Positions 17,713 through 26,496 are shown, numbered from the stretch's first letter. The stretch is 64,000 nt of DNA from Natronohydrobacter thiooxidans (GCF_001884735.1 NZ_MJAP01000034.1:1-64000); one strand, 5' to 3'. Made by a program: numbers and translations. Notes: generated from the letters alone by a model not told the origin.

Positions 17713-18621
17713 ATGTCCCTGCAGTCCAGCGCGCTGAGCAAGTCAGATCGTCTGGTCCTTCTGACCGGGCCCTCCGGGGCGGGCCGCAGTACGGCGCTGC
17801 GCGCGCTGGAGGATCTGGGCTATGAAGCGATTGACAACATGCCGATCAGTCTGGTGTCGCGACTGGTCGCCGCGCCCCTGGACCGACCGCTTGCGCTGGT
17901 CCTCGATCCCCGCAATCGCGATTTCGCGGTCAATGCGCTGCTGGCGCTGGTCGAGGAATTCTCCGCCTCGCCGCGTTTCGATTTCGATCTGGTCTATCTT
18001 GATTGCCCTGTGACAACCCTGATCCAGCGCTATTCCGAGACTCGCCGCCGCCATCCCCTCAGTCCCGACAGAACAGCGCGCGAGGGGATCGAGCTTGAAG
18101 CGCGGCTGATGCAGCCGGTTCGCATGCGCGCAGACGTTCTGGTCGAGACCGAAAGCATGACACCGCATGATCTGCGCGCGCATATGCAGCGGCTCTTTGG
18201 TCAGCCCGGAGCGCAAAACATGCAGGTGCATGTTGAGTCCTTCTCCTACAAGCGCGGCATTCCCGCCGGTGTGGATCTGGTCTTTGACTGCCGGTTTCTG
18301 AACAATCCGCATTGGCAACCCGGTCTGCGACTGCGCGACGGACGCGACCCGGCGGTTGTGGATTTCATCCTGTCCGATACCCGGTTCTCCGGCTTCTTCC
18401 GGCGAATTCACGATCTGGTTGAGTATCTTCTGCCAGAATACACGCAGGAGGGGAAAACCCAGCTTTCTATCGGCTTTGGCTGTACAGGGGGGCAACACAG
18501 GTCCGTGGCGATTGCCGAAAAGCTGTCAAATGCCCTTGCACAGGCCGGGTGGCAGGTGTCTAAACGGCACAGGGAACTGGAACGCATCGCGGCGCATGCC
18601 GCAGCAGATAAGAGCGAATAG
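17713..18621 (+). CDS. rapZ: RapZ-family nucleotide-binding protein
   Basis: A 302-residue RapZ/YvcJ protein. In E. coli RapZ is an RNA-binding adaptor that presents GlmZ sRNA to RNase E and senses glucosamine-6-phosphate. The C-terminal signature GCTGGQHRSVAIAEKL and HVESFSYKRGIPAGVDLVFD are intact. The Walker A at 19-27 reads GPSGAGRST, so the usual Lys is Arg. The start at 17713 is 1 bp after hprK; upstream in-frame codons belong to the hprK end. Its RNA partner in this lineage is not known. Confidence 0.93.
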   Translation: MSLQSSALSKSDRLVLLTGPSGAGRSTALRALEDLGYEAIDNMPISLVSRLVAAPLDRPLALVLDPRNRDFAVNALLALVEEFSASPRFDFDLVYLDCPVTTLIQRYSETRRRHPLSPDRTAREGIELEARLMQPVRMRADVLVETESMTPHDLRAHMQRLFGQPGAQNMQVHVESFSYKRGIPAGVDLVFDCRFLNNPHWQPGLRLRDGRDPAVVDFILSDTRFSGFFRRIHDLVEYLLPEYTQEGKTQLSIGFGCTGGQHRSVAIAEKLSNALAQAGWQVSKRHRELERIAAHAAADKSE

Positions 18622-18629
18622 GTCGCCTC

Positions 18630-19019
18630 GTGATCGGGATCGTGATCGTTGCCCATGGTGGTCTGGCCCGCGAATACCTCGCGGCGATCGAGCATGTGAT
18701 CGGCAAACAGACCGGTATCGTGGCAATCTCCATCGAATATGACCACGACCGCGCGGCCAAACAGGCCGAGATCGCCGCCGCCGCCGCTGCGGTGGATGCC
18801 GGTTCCGGCGTGGTGGTCGTCACCGACATGTTCGGCGGATCACCGTCCAACCTGTCGATGCCTGCCTGCACCGGCCCCGAGCGGCGAATCCTCTACGGGG
18901 CGAATCTGCCCATGCTCATCAAGCTTGCGAAATCACGCGACATGGGGTTGCAGGCAGCGACCTCCGCCGCTCTGGAAGCTGGCCGCAAATACATTAATTC
19001 TATGGAAATCGGCCGCTAG
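18630..19019 (+). CDS. PTS EIIA component, mannose type
   Basis: A 129-residue EIIA-Man fold protein (IGIVIVAHGGLAREYLAA) with the phospho-accepting His9. GVVVVTDMFGGSPSNLS is the second signature. No sugar-specific EIIB or EIIC is nearby, so this is a regulatory phosphotransfer branch rather than a transporter. Start is GTG at 18630, 8 bp after rapZ. It precedes HPr by 33 bp. Confidence 0.92.
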   Translation: MIGIVIVAHGGLAREYLAAIEHVIGKQTGIVAISIEYDHDRAAKQAEIAAAAAAVDAGSGVVVVTDMFGGSPSNLSMPACTGPERRILYGANLPMLIKLAKSRDMGLQAATSAALEAGRKYINSMEIGR

Positions 19020-19052
19020 GCTTTTGCAACTCAGGACAGGTGACGGCAGGGC

Positions 19053-19322
19053 ATGACGAAAATCGAGTTGGAAATCATCAACGAAAAGGGCCTGCACGCC
19101 CGCGCTTCGGCGAAATTCGTTGAGGTGGTCGAGGCGCATGATGCGGCTGCCGAAGTGATGAAGGACGGCATGAGCGTGCCGGGGGATTCGATCATGGGGC
19201 TGCTCATGCTGGCGGCGTCACGCGGCACTTCGATTCAGGTCAAGACCTCGGGCGCGCAGCATGCAGAACTCGCCCATGCGCTTCAGGAACTGGTCGCAAA
19301 TCGTTTTGGTGAGGGGATGTGA
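19053..19322 (+). CDS. ptsH: Phosphocarrier HPr
   Basis: An 89-residue HPr with phospho-accepting His15 in KGLHARASAKF and regulatory Ser46 in VPGDSIMGLL, matching the presence of hprK upstream. In alphaproteobacteria this HPr works in a regulatory PTS that can adjust ChvG/ChvI-dependent genes and nitrogen or carbon responses. It is the last gene of the chvI-chvG-hprK-rapZ-EIIA-ptsH operon; EI (ptsP/ptsI) is not in the window. Confidence 0.95.
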   Translation: MTKIELEIINEKGLHARASAKFVEVVEAHDAAAEVMKDGMSVPGDSIMGLLMLAASRGTSIQVKTSGAQHAELAHALQELVANRFGEGM

Positions 19323-19338
19323 GTCGCCATAGCGGGTA

Positions 19339-19366
19339 GGCGGAAAATTGCCGCTAATTTTTTCTC
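19339..19366 (+). terminator. Weak terminator after ptsH
   Basis: A short stem (GGCGG with CCGCT, including one G-T pair) around AAAATTG is followed by AATTTTTTC. The stem is only about 5 bp, so efficiency is doubtful. Confidence 0.4.
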
Positions 19367-19555
19367 GAATAAACAGCATCTTACCATTATTGTCGCGCGC
19401 TCAGCTTATCGTGATTGCGAAATGGGTTATGCTACTGTGTTCCTTCGATTACACCTCATGCGTGTGTGGATGGAACCGACTGGTTTTTTACCGGTTAATC
19501 TGACACGATGGAAACAGTAATCTAGTCGAATGGCTTGGAACAGGAGTAACAACAA

Positions 19556-20173
19556 ATGGCAAGAATTCTGGCTTATGCAGCAGCCGCCGCACTGGTCGCG
19601 ACGGGCGCAAGCGCAGGCGGCCTCTCGAAAACAGCCCCGGCAGCAGAGCCTGTAGTCCATCAGCCCGCCGCGCCGGTCGCAGCGCCGCGTTTTGACTGGA
19701 CGGGTGGCTATGCAGGTGCGGCCCTTGGCTATGGCCGTATGAAAACCAGCGCCGGTGAGCGCGGCAGCACCGCAGTCGGCTTTCTGTTTGCTGGCTATCG
19801 CTGGGATATGGGTGATGCGGTGATCGGGGCAGAAGCGCAGGTTGCGCCGGTGGCATTCGGATCGCCGACGCTCGCAAGCGGTGACCGTTTGCGCGCCGGC
19901 GCGTCGCTGCTGTTGTCGGCGGGTATGCCCGTGACGGCAGATGCGCGCACCTTGGCCTATGTCGGTGCGGGCCCGGCCGTGCTTCGCACAAGCGGCCCGA
20001 CTGGCTCCGGCACCTCGACCGGCCTTCAGGGCCAGTTGGGTGTGGATCACATGCTGACCGACACCATCATGGTGCGCGGCTCGGTGAACTACACAGCGAT
20101 CAACCGGGTTGGTTCGGCAAATGACCGTACGCGTACCGTCGGTGCCGGTGTCGGTCTGGCCTTCCGCTTCTGA
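19556..20173 (+). CDS. Outer-membrane beta-barrel protein (Omp25/porin-like family)
   Basis: A 205-residue protein with a signal peptide (ARILAYAAAAALVATGASA), a Pro/Ala-rich linker and then an 8-stranded-barrel-like region (FDWTGGYAGAALGYGR, VGFLFAGYRWDM, VIGAEAQVA, SGDRLRAGASLLLSAG, LAYVGAGPA) ending in Phe (GLAFRF), the BAM recognition residue. It resembles Omp25/Omp31-type porin-family proteins of alphaproteobacteria. A ligand cannot be named. RBS AGGAG is 9 nt upstream and a strong terminator follows, so it is monocistronic. Confidence 0.85.
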   Translation: MARILAYAAAAALVATGASAGGLSKTAPAAEPVVHQPAAPVAAPRFDWTGGYAGAALGYGRMKTSAGERGSTAVGFLFAGYRWDMGDAVIGAEAQVAPVAFGSPTLASGDRLRAGASLLLSAGMPVTADARTLAYVGAGPAVLRTSGPTGSGTSTGLQGQLGVDHMLTDTIMVRGSVNYTAINRVGSANDRTRTVGAGVGLAFRF

Positions 20174-20195
20174 TACGGTCAAGGCCCACTGAACG

Positions 20196-20228
20196 AAGCC
20201 CCCTGCAGTGTTCTGCAGGGGGCTTTTT
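20196..20228 (+). terminator. Rho-independent terminator after the beta-barrel gene
   Basis: A perfect 13-bp stem AAGCCCCCTGCAG / CTGCAGGGGGCTT with TGTT loop, followed by T5. Confidence 0.93.
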
Positions 20229-20271
20229 CATGCCCGGCCACTACCCAATGAGGCAGAACGCGAGGCCGGTG

Positions 20272-21387
20272 TCAGTCATCCTCGCCAAGCATCGGGGCGG
20301 GGCGCCCCTGCACCAGCGGATGGCGTGAAAAGCGGAAAGGCGCGCGCACCCCTTTCAACCCGTCCATATCAAGCATCAGATCACGGGCAATGACCTGCGG
20401 GTCGGCAAAGACTGCATCCATGGTCTGGATCGGCCCGGCAGGTATCCCTTCGCGCTCGCATGCCGCCAGCAAAGCGGCGCTGTCCCAATGCTCTGTCGCC
20501 GCACTTATCCTGTCCGACAGGGCTTCACGATTGCGCACCCGCGCGGCATTGGTCACGAAATCGGGTTCGGTCACAAGCTCGTCCAGCCCGAGCACTCCAC
20601 AAAGCCGCTGATATTGTCCGTCATTGCCGGTGGCGATGATGATATGACCATCAGCGCATGGCACCGTCTGATAGGGGGCGAGATTGGGATGAAAATTGCC
20701 CAGCCGCTTCGGGGCCTCTCCGGTCGCAAGATAATTCATCGCCTGATTGGCCATCAGCGCCACAGCCGAATCCATCAATGCCATGTCGATATGCTGCCCC
20801 AGACCGCTGCGCGCGCGCTCATGCAGCGCCGCAAGAATCGCAGTGCTGGCATAGATGCCGGTCACGATATCCGTGACCGCCACCCCCACCTTATGCGGTG
20901 CACCATCCGCCGGGCCAGTGACCGACATCAGCCCGGACATGCCCTGAATGATATAGTCATAACCGGCGCGATGGGCATAGGGACCGGTCTGTCCGAACCC
21001 CGTGATCGAGCAATAGACCAGCCGCGGGTTCAGCGCGGCGAGGCTCTCATAGTCCAGCCCGTATTTCGCCAGCCCCCCCAGCTTGAAATTCTCGATCAGC
21101 ACATCGGCATCCGCGACCAGCGCCCGGACCTTTTCCTGCCCCTCGGGCGTGCGGAAATCGGCTGTCACCGAGGCCTTGCCGCGATTGGTCGAATGGAAAT
21201 AGGCCGCATCCTGCGAACCATCGGCGCGGCCGATGAACGGTGGCCCCCAACGGCGCGTATCATCGCCCTCGGGGGATTCGACCTTGATCACCTCGGCGCC
21301 CAGATCGGCCAAGGTCTGACCGGCCCAGGGGCCAGCCAGAATCCGCGCCAGTTCGATGACGCGGACACCTTCCAGCGGCCCCGGCAC
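20272..21387 (-). CDS. Class III (CaiB/BaiF) CoA-transferase
   Basis: A 371-residue class III CoA-transferase: GPLEGVRVIELARILAGPWAGQ at the N-terminus, ADLGAEVIKVESPEGDDTR, FHSTNRGKASVTADFRTPEG, GYDYIIQGMSGLMSVTG and the catalytic-Asp region VAVTDIVTGIYAST. It transfers CoA between organic acids; substrate specificity cannot be read from sequence. The GTG start at 21387 has GAGGCGC immediately upstream and the DsbA-like gene ends 5 bp before, so they are probably co-transcribed. Confidence 0.9.
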   Translation of the reverse strand: MPGPLEGVRVIELARILAGPWAGQTLADLGAEVIKVESPEGDDTRRWGPPFIGRADGSQDAAYFHSTNRGKASVTADFRTPEGQEKVRALVADADVLIENFKLGGLAKYGLDYESLAALNPRLVYCSITGFGQTGPYAHRAGYDYIIQGMSGLMSVTGPADGAPHKVGVAVTDIVTGIYASTAILAALHERARSGLGQHIDMALMDSAVALMANQAMNYLATGEAPKRLGNFHPNLAPYQTVPCADGHIIIATGNDGQYQRLCGVLGLDELVTEPDFVTNAARVRNREALSDRISAATEHWDSAALLAACEREGIPAGPIQTMDAVFADPQVIARDLMLDMDGLKGVRAPFRFSRHPLVQGRPAPMLGEDD

Positions 21388-21392
21388 GCGCC

Positions 21393-22049
21393 TCAGCCCC
21401 CCAGTTTTTCGGTCAGGATGCGTTCGAACTCGGCATAGGGCATGTTCGAATACAGCTCGCCATTGATCACGAAACTGGGCGTCGAGCGAATGCCATAGGT
21501 TTCTGCATTGGCCTGATAGAACTCGGTCAGTTCCAGCGCCTTGTCGGCATCTTCCAGACAGGCCGTGACCTCGGCATCACTCATCCCTGCCTGACGGCCA
21601 AGACGGCGCAGGTTCTCGGCCACGACGGCGGGATCATTGGACCCCGCCCAGTTGCTCTGGGTCTGATAGATCAGCTCGACCATGCCATGATAGCGCGTGC
21701 CGCCCCCGCAACGCGCGACCATCCCGGCCCAGAGCCCGTAGCGGTCGAAATAGACTTCCCGCTTCAGAAACAGGATCTGGTCGGTATCGATGAAGTTTTC
21801 CTTGATCTGCTGATAGGCGCCCTGATTGAAATTCGCGCAATGCGGACAGGTGAAAGACGAATATTCCACCACCACGACCGGTGAGTCGGGATTGCCCAGC
21901 GGAAAATCAAGCGCATGAATTTCGGTGCTCTGGCCTGTTGTTGTGCTGATCGCGGCGGCGGGTTGCTGCTGGTTTTGCGACATATACCACCAGCCCCCGG
22001 CGCCAGCGGCCACGGCAACAGCCAGCGCAGGCAGGATCAACTTGTTCAT
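21393..22049 (-). CDS. DsbA-family thiol-disulfide oxidoreductase
   Basis: A 218-residue exported thioredoxin-fold protein. An N-terminal membrane or signal segment (KLILPALAVAVAAGAGGWWY) is followed by a DsbA domain with active site CPHC in SSFTCPHCANFNQGAY and the cis-Pro loop RSTPSFVINGELY. It resembles the DsbA/BdbD-like group active in the periplasm, which inserts disulfides or handles haem-protein thiols. The start overlaps the DciA-family gene stop by 4 bp. Confidence 0.9.
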   Translation of the reverse strand: MNKLILPALAVAVAAGAGGWWYMSQNQQQPAAAISTTTGQSTEIHALDFPLGNPDSPVVVVEYSSFTCPHCANFNQGAYQQIKENFIDTDQILFLKREVYFDRYGLWAGMVARCGGGTRYHGMVELIYQTQSNWAGSNDPAVVAENLRRLGRQAGMSDAEVTACLEDADKALELTEFYQANAETYGIRSTPSFVINGELYSNMPYAEFERILTEKLGG

Positions 22050-22582
22050 CTCGGATTTCCTTTGTTCTGTTGTGCCTTGGATAGGACATTGCAGGCCAGA
22101 CGTTCAAGGGCCGCGCGCAGGCCCTCATCCTGTACCGGGGCCGCCGTTTCATGGGCCTTGGCCTGGATTTCGGGTGCCGGGGCGCGCGGCGGGGCTTTTG
22201 GCGCCGGGTCAAACTGGGCCTGACCTTCGGCAAAGCCCATCGGGGCCGTCTGGGTCAGGGTGATGCGCGCAATGGCATTATAGCCATAGCAGGCATTGAC
22301 CCGCTCGCGCAGCGCAGGCAGTTGCATCTGCAGCATCGGCCCGGCCGCGCCTGTGGTCAGCAGCGTCAGCGTGCCGCCAAGCCCGCCCTTGCTGTAGCCG
22401 ATCTTCACCGGGCGGCATTGTGCCGCGATATCCGGTCCAGCGATCTCGGCCCAATGCGTCAGCAGGCGCGAAATCGCAAAGCCGCGCGCCTCGCCCGCCT
22501 TGCGGATACGCGATTCGACCAGCCGTGACGCTGCCTCGAAGCCGCGCATCCGGCGTGTCGGGGGGGCAGGGGCTTTTGCCAT
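22046..22582 (-). CDS. DUF721 (DciA-family) protein
   Basis: A 178-residue protein with a DUF721 domain (FEAASRLVESRIRKAGEARGFAISRLLTHWAEIAGPDIAAQCRPVKI). DciA is the ancestral loader of the replicative helicase DnaB in bacteria without DnaC. The C-terminal 60 residues are Pro/Ala/Gln-rich and probably disordered. The start at 22582 is chosen for domain position; longer forms to 22684 are unlikely because they run into the mutY promoter region. It is divergent from mutY over 102 bp. Confidence 0.82.
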   Translation of the reverse strand: MAKAPAPPTRRMRGFEAASRLVESRIRKAGEARGFAISRLLTHWAEIAGPDIAAQCRPVKIGYSKGGLGGTLTLLTTGAAGPMLQMQLPALRERVNACYGYNAIARITLTQTAPMGFAEGQAQFDPAPKAPPRAPAPEIQAKAHETAAPVQDEGLRAALERLACNVLSKAQQNKGNPR

Positions 22583-22684
22583 CGCGGTTACATTCTTCCT
22601 TGCAGTGCGCGGGGCAGAGTTTACCTTCTGGCGCGCGCTTGGCCAGAGGGCAGGGCGGATTTTCGTGGTAAGAGGGCATAACAC

Positions 22685-23740
22685 ATGCGTGACGCGGCGG
22701 CACAGTCAATCGCTCCGGTGTTGCTGGATTGGTATGATCGCCACGCCCGCATTCTGCCCTGGCGCGTGCCGCCCGGCTGCGCTGAGAGGCCGGACCCCTA
22801 TCGCATCTGGCTGTCCGAGGTGATGCTGCAGCAAACGACTGTGGCTGCGGTAACGGAATATTTCCACCGTTTCACCGCGCGCTGGCCTACGGTCGAGGCG
22901 CTGGCCGCCGCCGAAGATGCCGATGTCATGGCGGAATGGGCCGGGCTTGGCTATTACGCCCGCGCGCGCAATCTGCTGAAATGCGCGCGCGCGGTTGCGG
23001 CACGGGGCGGGTTTCCGCGCGACCGGGCCGGGCTGCAGGCATTGCCGGGGATCGGCCCCTATACCTCGGCAGCGATTGCCGCGATTGCCTTTGACCAGCC
23101 CGAGACCGTGGTCGATGGCAATGTCGAGCGCGTCATGGCACGGCTTTTCGACGAGCATATGCCCTTGCCCGCCGCCAAGCCTGTGCTGACCGAACTGGCC
23201 GCAGAGCTGACGCCCGCGCAGCGCCCCGGCGATTACGCGCAGGCGGTGATGGATCTGGGGGCCACGATCTGCACCCCGCGCAGCCCCGCCTGCGGGATCT
23301 GCCCGCTGATGGCGGTTTGCGCGGCGCGCGCGACCGGAACTGCCGCCAGCCTGCCGCGCAAGTCCCCCAAGCCCACCAAACCGGTGCGCTTGGGGATCGC
23401 CTATCTGGGGCAGCGTATTGATGGCGCATGGCTGATGGAACGCCGCCCTGATCGCGGCCTCTTGGGCGGGATGCTCGGCTGGCCCGGCAGCGACTGGCGC
23501 GAGAATAGCCCGACCGAGGCCCCGCCCGTCGACGCTCTCTGGCACGACGTCCCCGGCGAGGTGCGCCACACCTTCACCCATTTCCACCTGCGCCTTGCCC
23601 TGCGGGTGGCCCGTCTGCCGATGGACGCACCCGGCACCTATGTCGCGCCGCAATCCTTCGACCCCCGCGCCCTTGCCACAGTGATGCGCAAGGCCCATGC
23701 TCTCGGCGCCGACTATCTGAAAACCCTGGAGGCCCCATGA
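22685..23740 (+). CDS. mutY: A/G-specific adenine DNA glycosylase
   Basis: MutY removes adenine mispaired with 8-oxoguanine. The 351-residue protein has the catalytic Glu in LSEVMLQQTTV, the helix-hairpin-helix LPGIGPYTSAAIAAIAF, catalytic Asp in TVVDGNVERV and the 4Fe-4S ligands in CTPRSPACGICPLMAVC (C-x6-C-x2-C-x5-C). The C-terminal NUDIX-like domain, which recognises 8-oxoG, contains HTFTHFHLRLAL. It overlaps the glyoxalase gene by 4 bp (ATGA). Confidence 0.96.
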   Translation: MRDAAAQSIAPVLLDWYDRHARILPWRVPPGCAERPDPYRIWLSEVMLQQTTVAAVTEYFHRFTARWPTVEALAAAEDADVMAEWAGLGYYARARNLLKCARAVAARGGFPRDRAGLQALPGIGPYTSAAIAAIAFDQPETVVDGNVERVMARLFDEHMPLPAAKPVLTELAAELTPAQRPGDYAQAVMDLGATICTPRSPACGICPLMAVCAARATGTAASLPRKSPKPTKPVRLGIAYLGQRIDGAWLMERRPDRGLLGGMLGWPGSDWRENSPTEAPPVDALWHDVPGEVRHTFTHFHLRLALRVARLPMDAPGTYVAPQSFDPRALATVMRKAHALGADYLKTLEAP

Positions 23741-24237
23741 CCGATGACCTGAGCGCAACCGACCAATATGTGCTGACCCACACGATGCTGCGCATCAAGG
23801 AGCCAGCGCGCGCCCTCAAGTTCTATTGCGAGGTGCTGGGCTTCCGTCTGGTCACGCAGCTTGATTTCGCCGAAGCCAGGTTCTCCCTCTACTTCCTGCA
23901 GCCGCGCGGGCATGGCGATTGCGCTGATGGCACGGTCTATCAGAGCTTCAGCCGCGCGGGGCTTCTGGAACTGACCCATAACTGGGGCAGCGAGGAGGAC
24001 GATACCGAAATGCACTCGGGCAATTCAGAACCCAAGGGCTTTGGCCATATCTGCATCGCCGTGCCCGACATCGCAGCCGCCTGCGCGCGGTTCGATGCAA
24101 TGGGCGTGCGCTTCCAGAAGCGGCTGGGCGAGGGCGGCATGAGGGAAATCGCCTTCATCCTCGATCCCGATGGCTATTGGATCGAAGTGGTGCAGCCTTC
24201 CTTGATGGAGGGGCTTGTGGGCAAGAACCGGGTGTAA
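23737..24237 (+). CDS. gloA: Lactoylglutathione lyase (glyoxalase I)
   Basis: A 166-residue glyoxalase-I-type protein (HTMLRIKEPARALKFYCEVL, LLELTHNWGSE, GFGHICIAVPD, FILDPDGYWIEVVQP). The two HxxxE-type metal ligand pairs are visible: His in THTMLRI, Glu in LELTHN, His in GFGHICI and Glu in YWIEVV. It isomerises the methylglyoxal-glutathione hemithioacetal. Translationally coupled to mutY; both protect against endogenous damage. Confidence 0.92.
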   Translation: MTDDLSATDQYVLTHTMLRIKEPARALKFYCEVLGFRLVTQLDFAEARFSLYFLQPRGHGDCADGTVYQSFSRAGLLELTHNWGSEEDDTEMHSGNSEPKGFGHICIAVPDIAAACARFDAMGVRFQKRLGEGGMREIAFILDPDGYWIEVVQPSLMEGLVGKNRV

Positions 24238-24258
24238 CTCTGTCGCAGCCCTGCGGGG

Positions 24259-24287
24259 CTGTCAGCGCGCCGATTTTGCGCTATACT
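24259..24287 (+). promoter_or_regulatory. Candidate promoter for alkB
   Basis: -10 TATACT (24282-24287) with CTGTCA (4/6 to consensus) 17 bp upstream. It is 33 bp before the GTG start. The upstream AGCCCTGCGGGGCT hairpin may terminate the gloA message. Confidence 0.45.
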
Positions 24288-24319
24288 CCGCGCGTGCCCT
24301 TTAGATCGAGTAAGCCCCT

Positions 24320-25456
24320 GTGACACCGGAACAATTTCGCCGTTTCAGTTCTGCCGTACCCTTCTGGGTCAGCCTCGGCTTCGTGCCGCTGGTCTGGATT
24401 TCGGCGCTCTGGGGGGGCTGGTGGTTCATGCTGGCCGTGGCCTATGGCTGGTGGGCCTTCACATTGATCGATTTCATCACCGGCCTGAATGTCGAGAACC
24501 CGGATACCGAAACCCCCGTCACCGATCTCTTCTGGTATCGCCTGATCACCCTGATCTGGTTTCCGGTCCAGTTCATCACCATCTTCGGCGTGATCTGGCT
24601 GCTGGTGTCGGGCGGGCTGCCCTGGTGGGAACAGATGGGCGTGGCCTTCGGGCTTGGGGTGATGACCGGGGTGATCGGTATCGTCTATGCGCATGAGCTT
24701 TTGCACCAGAAAACCCCGCATGAGCGCTGGCTGGCCGATCTGCTTCTGGCCTCGGTTCTCTATTCGCATTTCCGCTCGGAGCATCTTTTGGTGCATCACC
24801 GCTATGTCGGCACGCCGCGCGACCCGGTGACAGCCCGCTATAACGAGGGCTTTATCAGCTATTTCTTCCGCGTGCTGCGCGACTGCCCGCCTTCGGCCTT
24901 CCGCGCCGAGGCCGCGATGCTCGCGCGCAAGGGCCTGCCCAGGTGGCACCGCTCCAATCCGTTCTGGCGTTTCGCCCTGCTGCAGGGCTCGATGCTTGTC
25001 CTCGCCGCGCTGATCGGGGGCTGGTGGGGGCTCGTTCTCTTCGTCTTTCAGGCCGCGACCGCCTTCTGGCATCTGGAACTGACCAACTATATCGAACATT
25101 ACGGCCTGACCCGCCGCTATCTGGGCGAGGGGAAATACGAACCCGTGCGCCCGCATCACAGCTGGAATGCCTCACATGCCGCCTCGAACTGGCTGATGAT
25201 CAACCTGCAGCGCCATTCCGACCATCATTACAAGCCCGACCGTCGCTTTCCGCTGCTGCAGACCTATGATGAAACCGCCGCGCCGCAACTGCCCTTCGGC
25301 TATCCGGCCCTGACTACGCTGGCGATGGTGCCGCCCCTGTTCCGGCGCTACATGAACCCGCGCGTCAAGTCATGGCGGCGCCAGTTCTACCCCGATATCG
25401 AGGACTGGACCGACTACAGCAATCATGCCACGCCCATGCCAAAGGGCGCGTCTTAA
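24320..25456 (+). CDS. alkB: Alkane 1-monooxygenase (AlkB family)
   Basis: A 378-residue integral-membrane di-iron hydroxylase. The three histidine boxes and the AlkB-specific motif are intact: HELLHQ (125-130), EHLLVHH (154-160), NYIEHYGL (256-263) and LQRHSDHH (296-303). The NYIEHYGL and LQRHSDHH motifs separate AlkB from fatty-acid desaturases. It hydroxylates terminal carbons of alkanes using electrons from rubredoxin. No rubredoxin, rubredoxin reductase or regulator is adjacent. It starts with GTG. Confidence 0.92.
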   Translation: MTPEQFRRFSSAVPFWVSLGFVPLVWISALWGGWWFMLAVAYGWWAFTLIDFITGLNVENPDTETPVTDLFWYRLITLIWFPVQFITIFGVIWLLVSGGLPWWEQMGVAFGLGVMTGVIGIVYAHELLHQKTPHERWLADLLLASVLYSHFRSEHLLVHHRYVGTPRDPVTARYNEGFISYFFRVLRDCPPSAFRAEAAMLARKGLPRWHRSNPFWRFALLQGSMLVLAALIGGWWGLVLFVFQAATAFWHLELTNYIEHYGLTRRYLGEGKYEPVRPHHSWNASHAASNWLMINLQRHSDHHYKPDRRFPLLQTYDETAAPQLPFGYPALTTLAMVPPLFRRYMNPRVKSWRRQFYPDIEDWTDYSNHATPMPKGAS

Positions 25457-25526
25457 GGGGCGCGTTCAACAAGTATTCTGCCGGACCTCCGGGGCCGCCA
25501 AGTGGCGCCAGGCTCCCGCCACGCGC

Positions 25527-26288
25527 CTAGACGAATTGTTCCCGGATCAGACGTTCATCCAGCCCATGCCCCGGATCGAAGAGAAGCTTATGCGCGATGT
25601 CGCGGACCGACTGGATTTCGACCCGGACCACATTGCGCACGGACCGGCTGTCCGCATCCGCCATGACCGGGCGGCGCTCGGGATCGACAACCTCGAAGCG
25701 CACGCGCGAGTCCTTGGGCAGGATCGCCCCGCGCCAGCGCCGGGGGCGGAATGCCGCGACCGGGGTCAGCGCCAGTACATCCGATCCGATGGGCAGGATC
25801 GGGCCATGCGCGGAATAGTTATAGGCGGTCGATCCCGCAGGGGTGCTGACCATTGCGCCATCGCAGACCAGCTCATCCAGCCGCTGCTTGCCATCGACGA
25901 TGATGCGCAGTTTCGCCGCCTGCGCGCCTTGGCGCAGGAGCGAGACCTCATTGATCGCCAGCGCCTCGAACACCGACCCGTCGCTGCGCGTGGCCTGCAT
26001 CCGGAGCGGGTTCAGCACCGCCATCTCTGCCGCATCCAGCCGCTCGCGCAGCCCCTCGGCCTGCCAGCCATTCATCAGAAACCCGACCGTGCCCCGGTTC
26101 ATGCCATAGACGGGCGTATCCAGATGCTGCGTGGCATGCAGGGTCTGCAGCATGAACCCGTCGCCCCCCAGCGCGATGATGATATCCGCCTCTTCCACCG
26201 GCACAGTTTCGTACCGCCTCGCCAGAAGCGCGAGCGCTTCCTGCGCGTCGGGGGCAGCGCTGGCCAGCAAAGCGAGTTTGGGCGGCAT
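25527..26288 (-). CDS. nadK: NAD kinase
   Basis: A 253-residue NAD kinase with the GGDG motif at 41-44 (ALGGDGFMLQTLH), GMNRGTVGFLMN, and the NAD-binding TPAGSTAYNYSAHGPILPI. It phosphorylates NAD to NADP using ATP in the cytoplasm. It is about 40 residues shorter than enteric NadK, as usual in alphaproteobacteria. It converges on alkB and is divergent from glyA over 208 bp. Confidence 0.95.
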   Translation of the reverse strand: MPPKLALLASAAPDAQEALALLARRYETVPVEEADIIIALGGDGFMLQTLHATQHLDTPVYGMNRGTVGFLMNGWQAEGLRERLDAAEMAVLNPLRMQATRSDGSVFEALAINEVSLLRQGAQAAKLRIIVDGKQRLDELVCDGAMVSTPAGSTAYNYSAHGPILPIGSDVLALTPVAAFRPRRWRGAILPKDSRVRFEVVDPERRPVMADADSRSVRNVVRVEIQSVRDIAHKLLFDPGHGLDERLIREQFV

Positions 26289-26496
26289 GGCAGGACTCCG
26301 GTTCCGTTCCGCCCTTTCTGGCCTCCTGCTCCTGCCTTGGCAAGCGCGTTCCGATGGGCGTCAGCTGGTGCGGATCGGCGAAACTGTTGCCGCTCAGGTC
26401 GCAGCACGACGCAAATGCGGCGTAATGAAGCCTTTGCCTGTCCTGAACGATAGGCTAAATGGGGCGCAACCTTAACCTGCACACTGGGGGCCCGAG

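Noticed and set aside
26289..26496. Riboswitch upstream of glyA
   Set aside because: The 208-bp region shows no recognisable glycine, folate or SAM riboswitch core on inspection.
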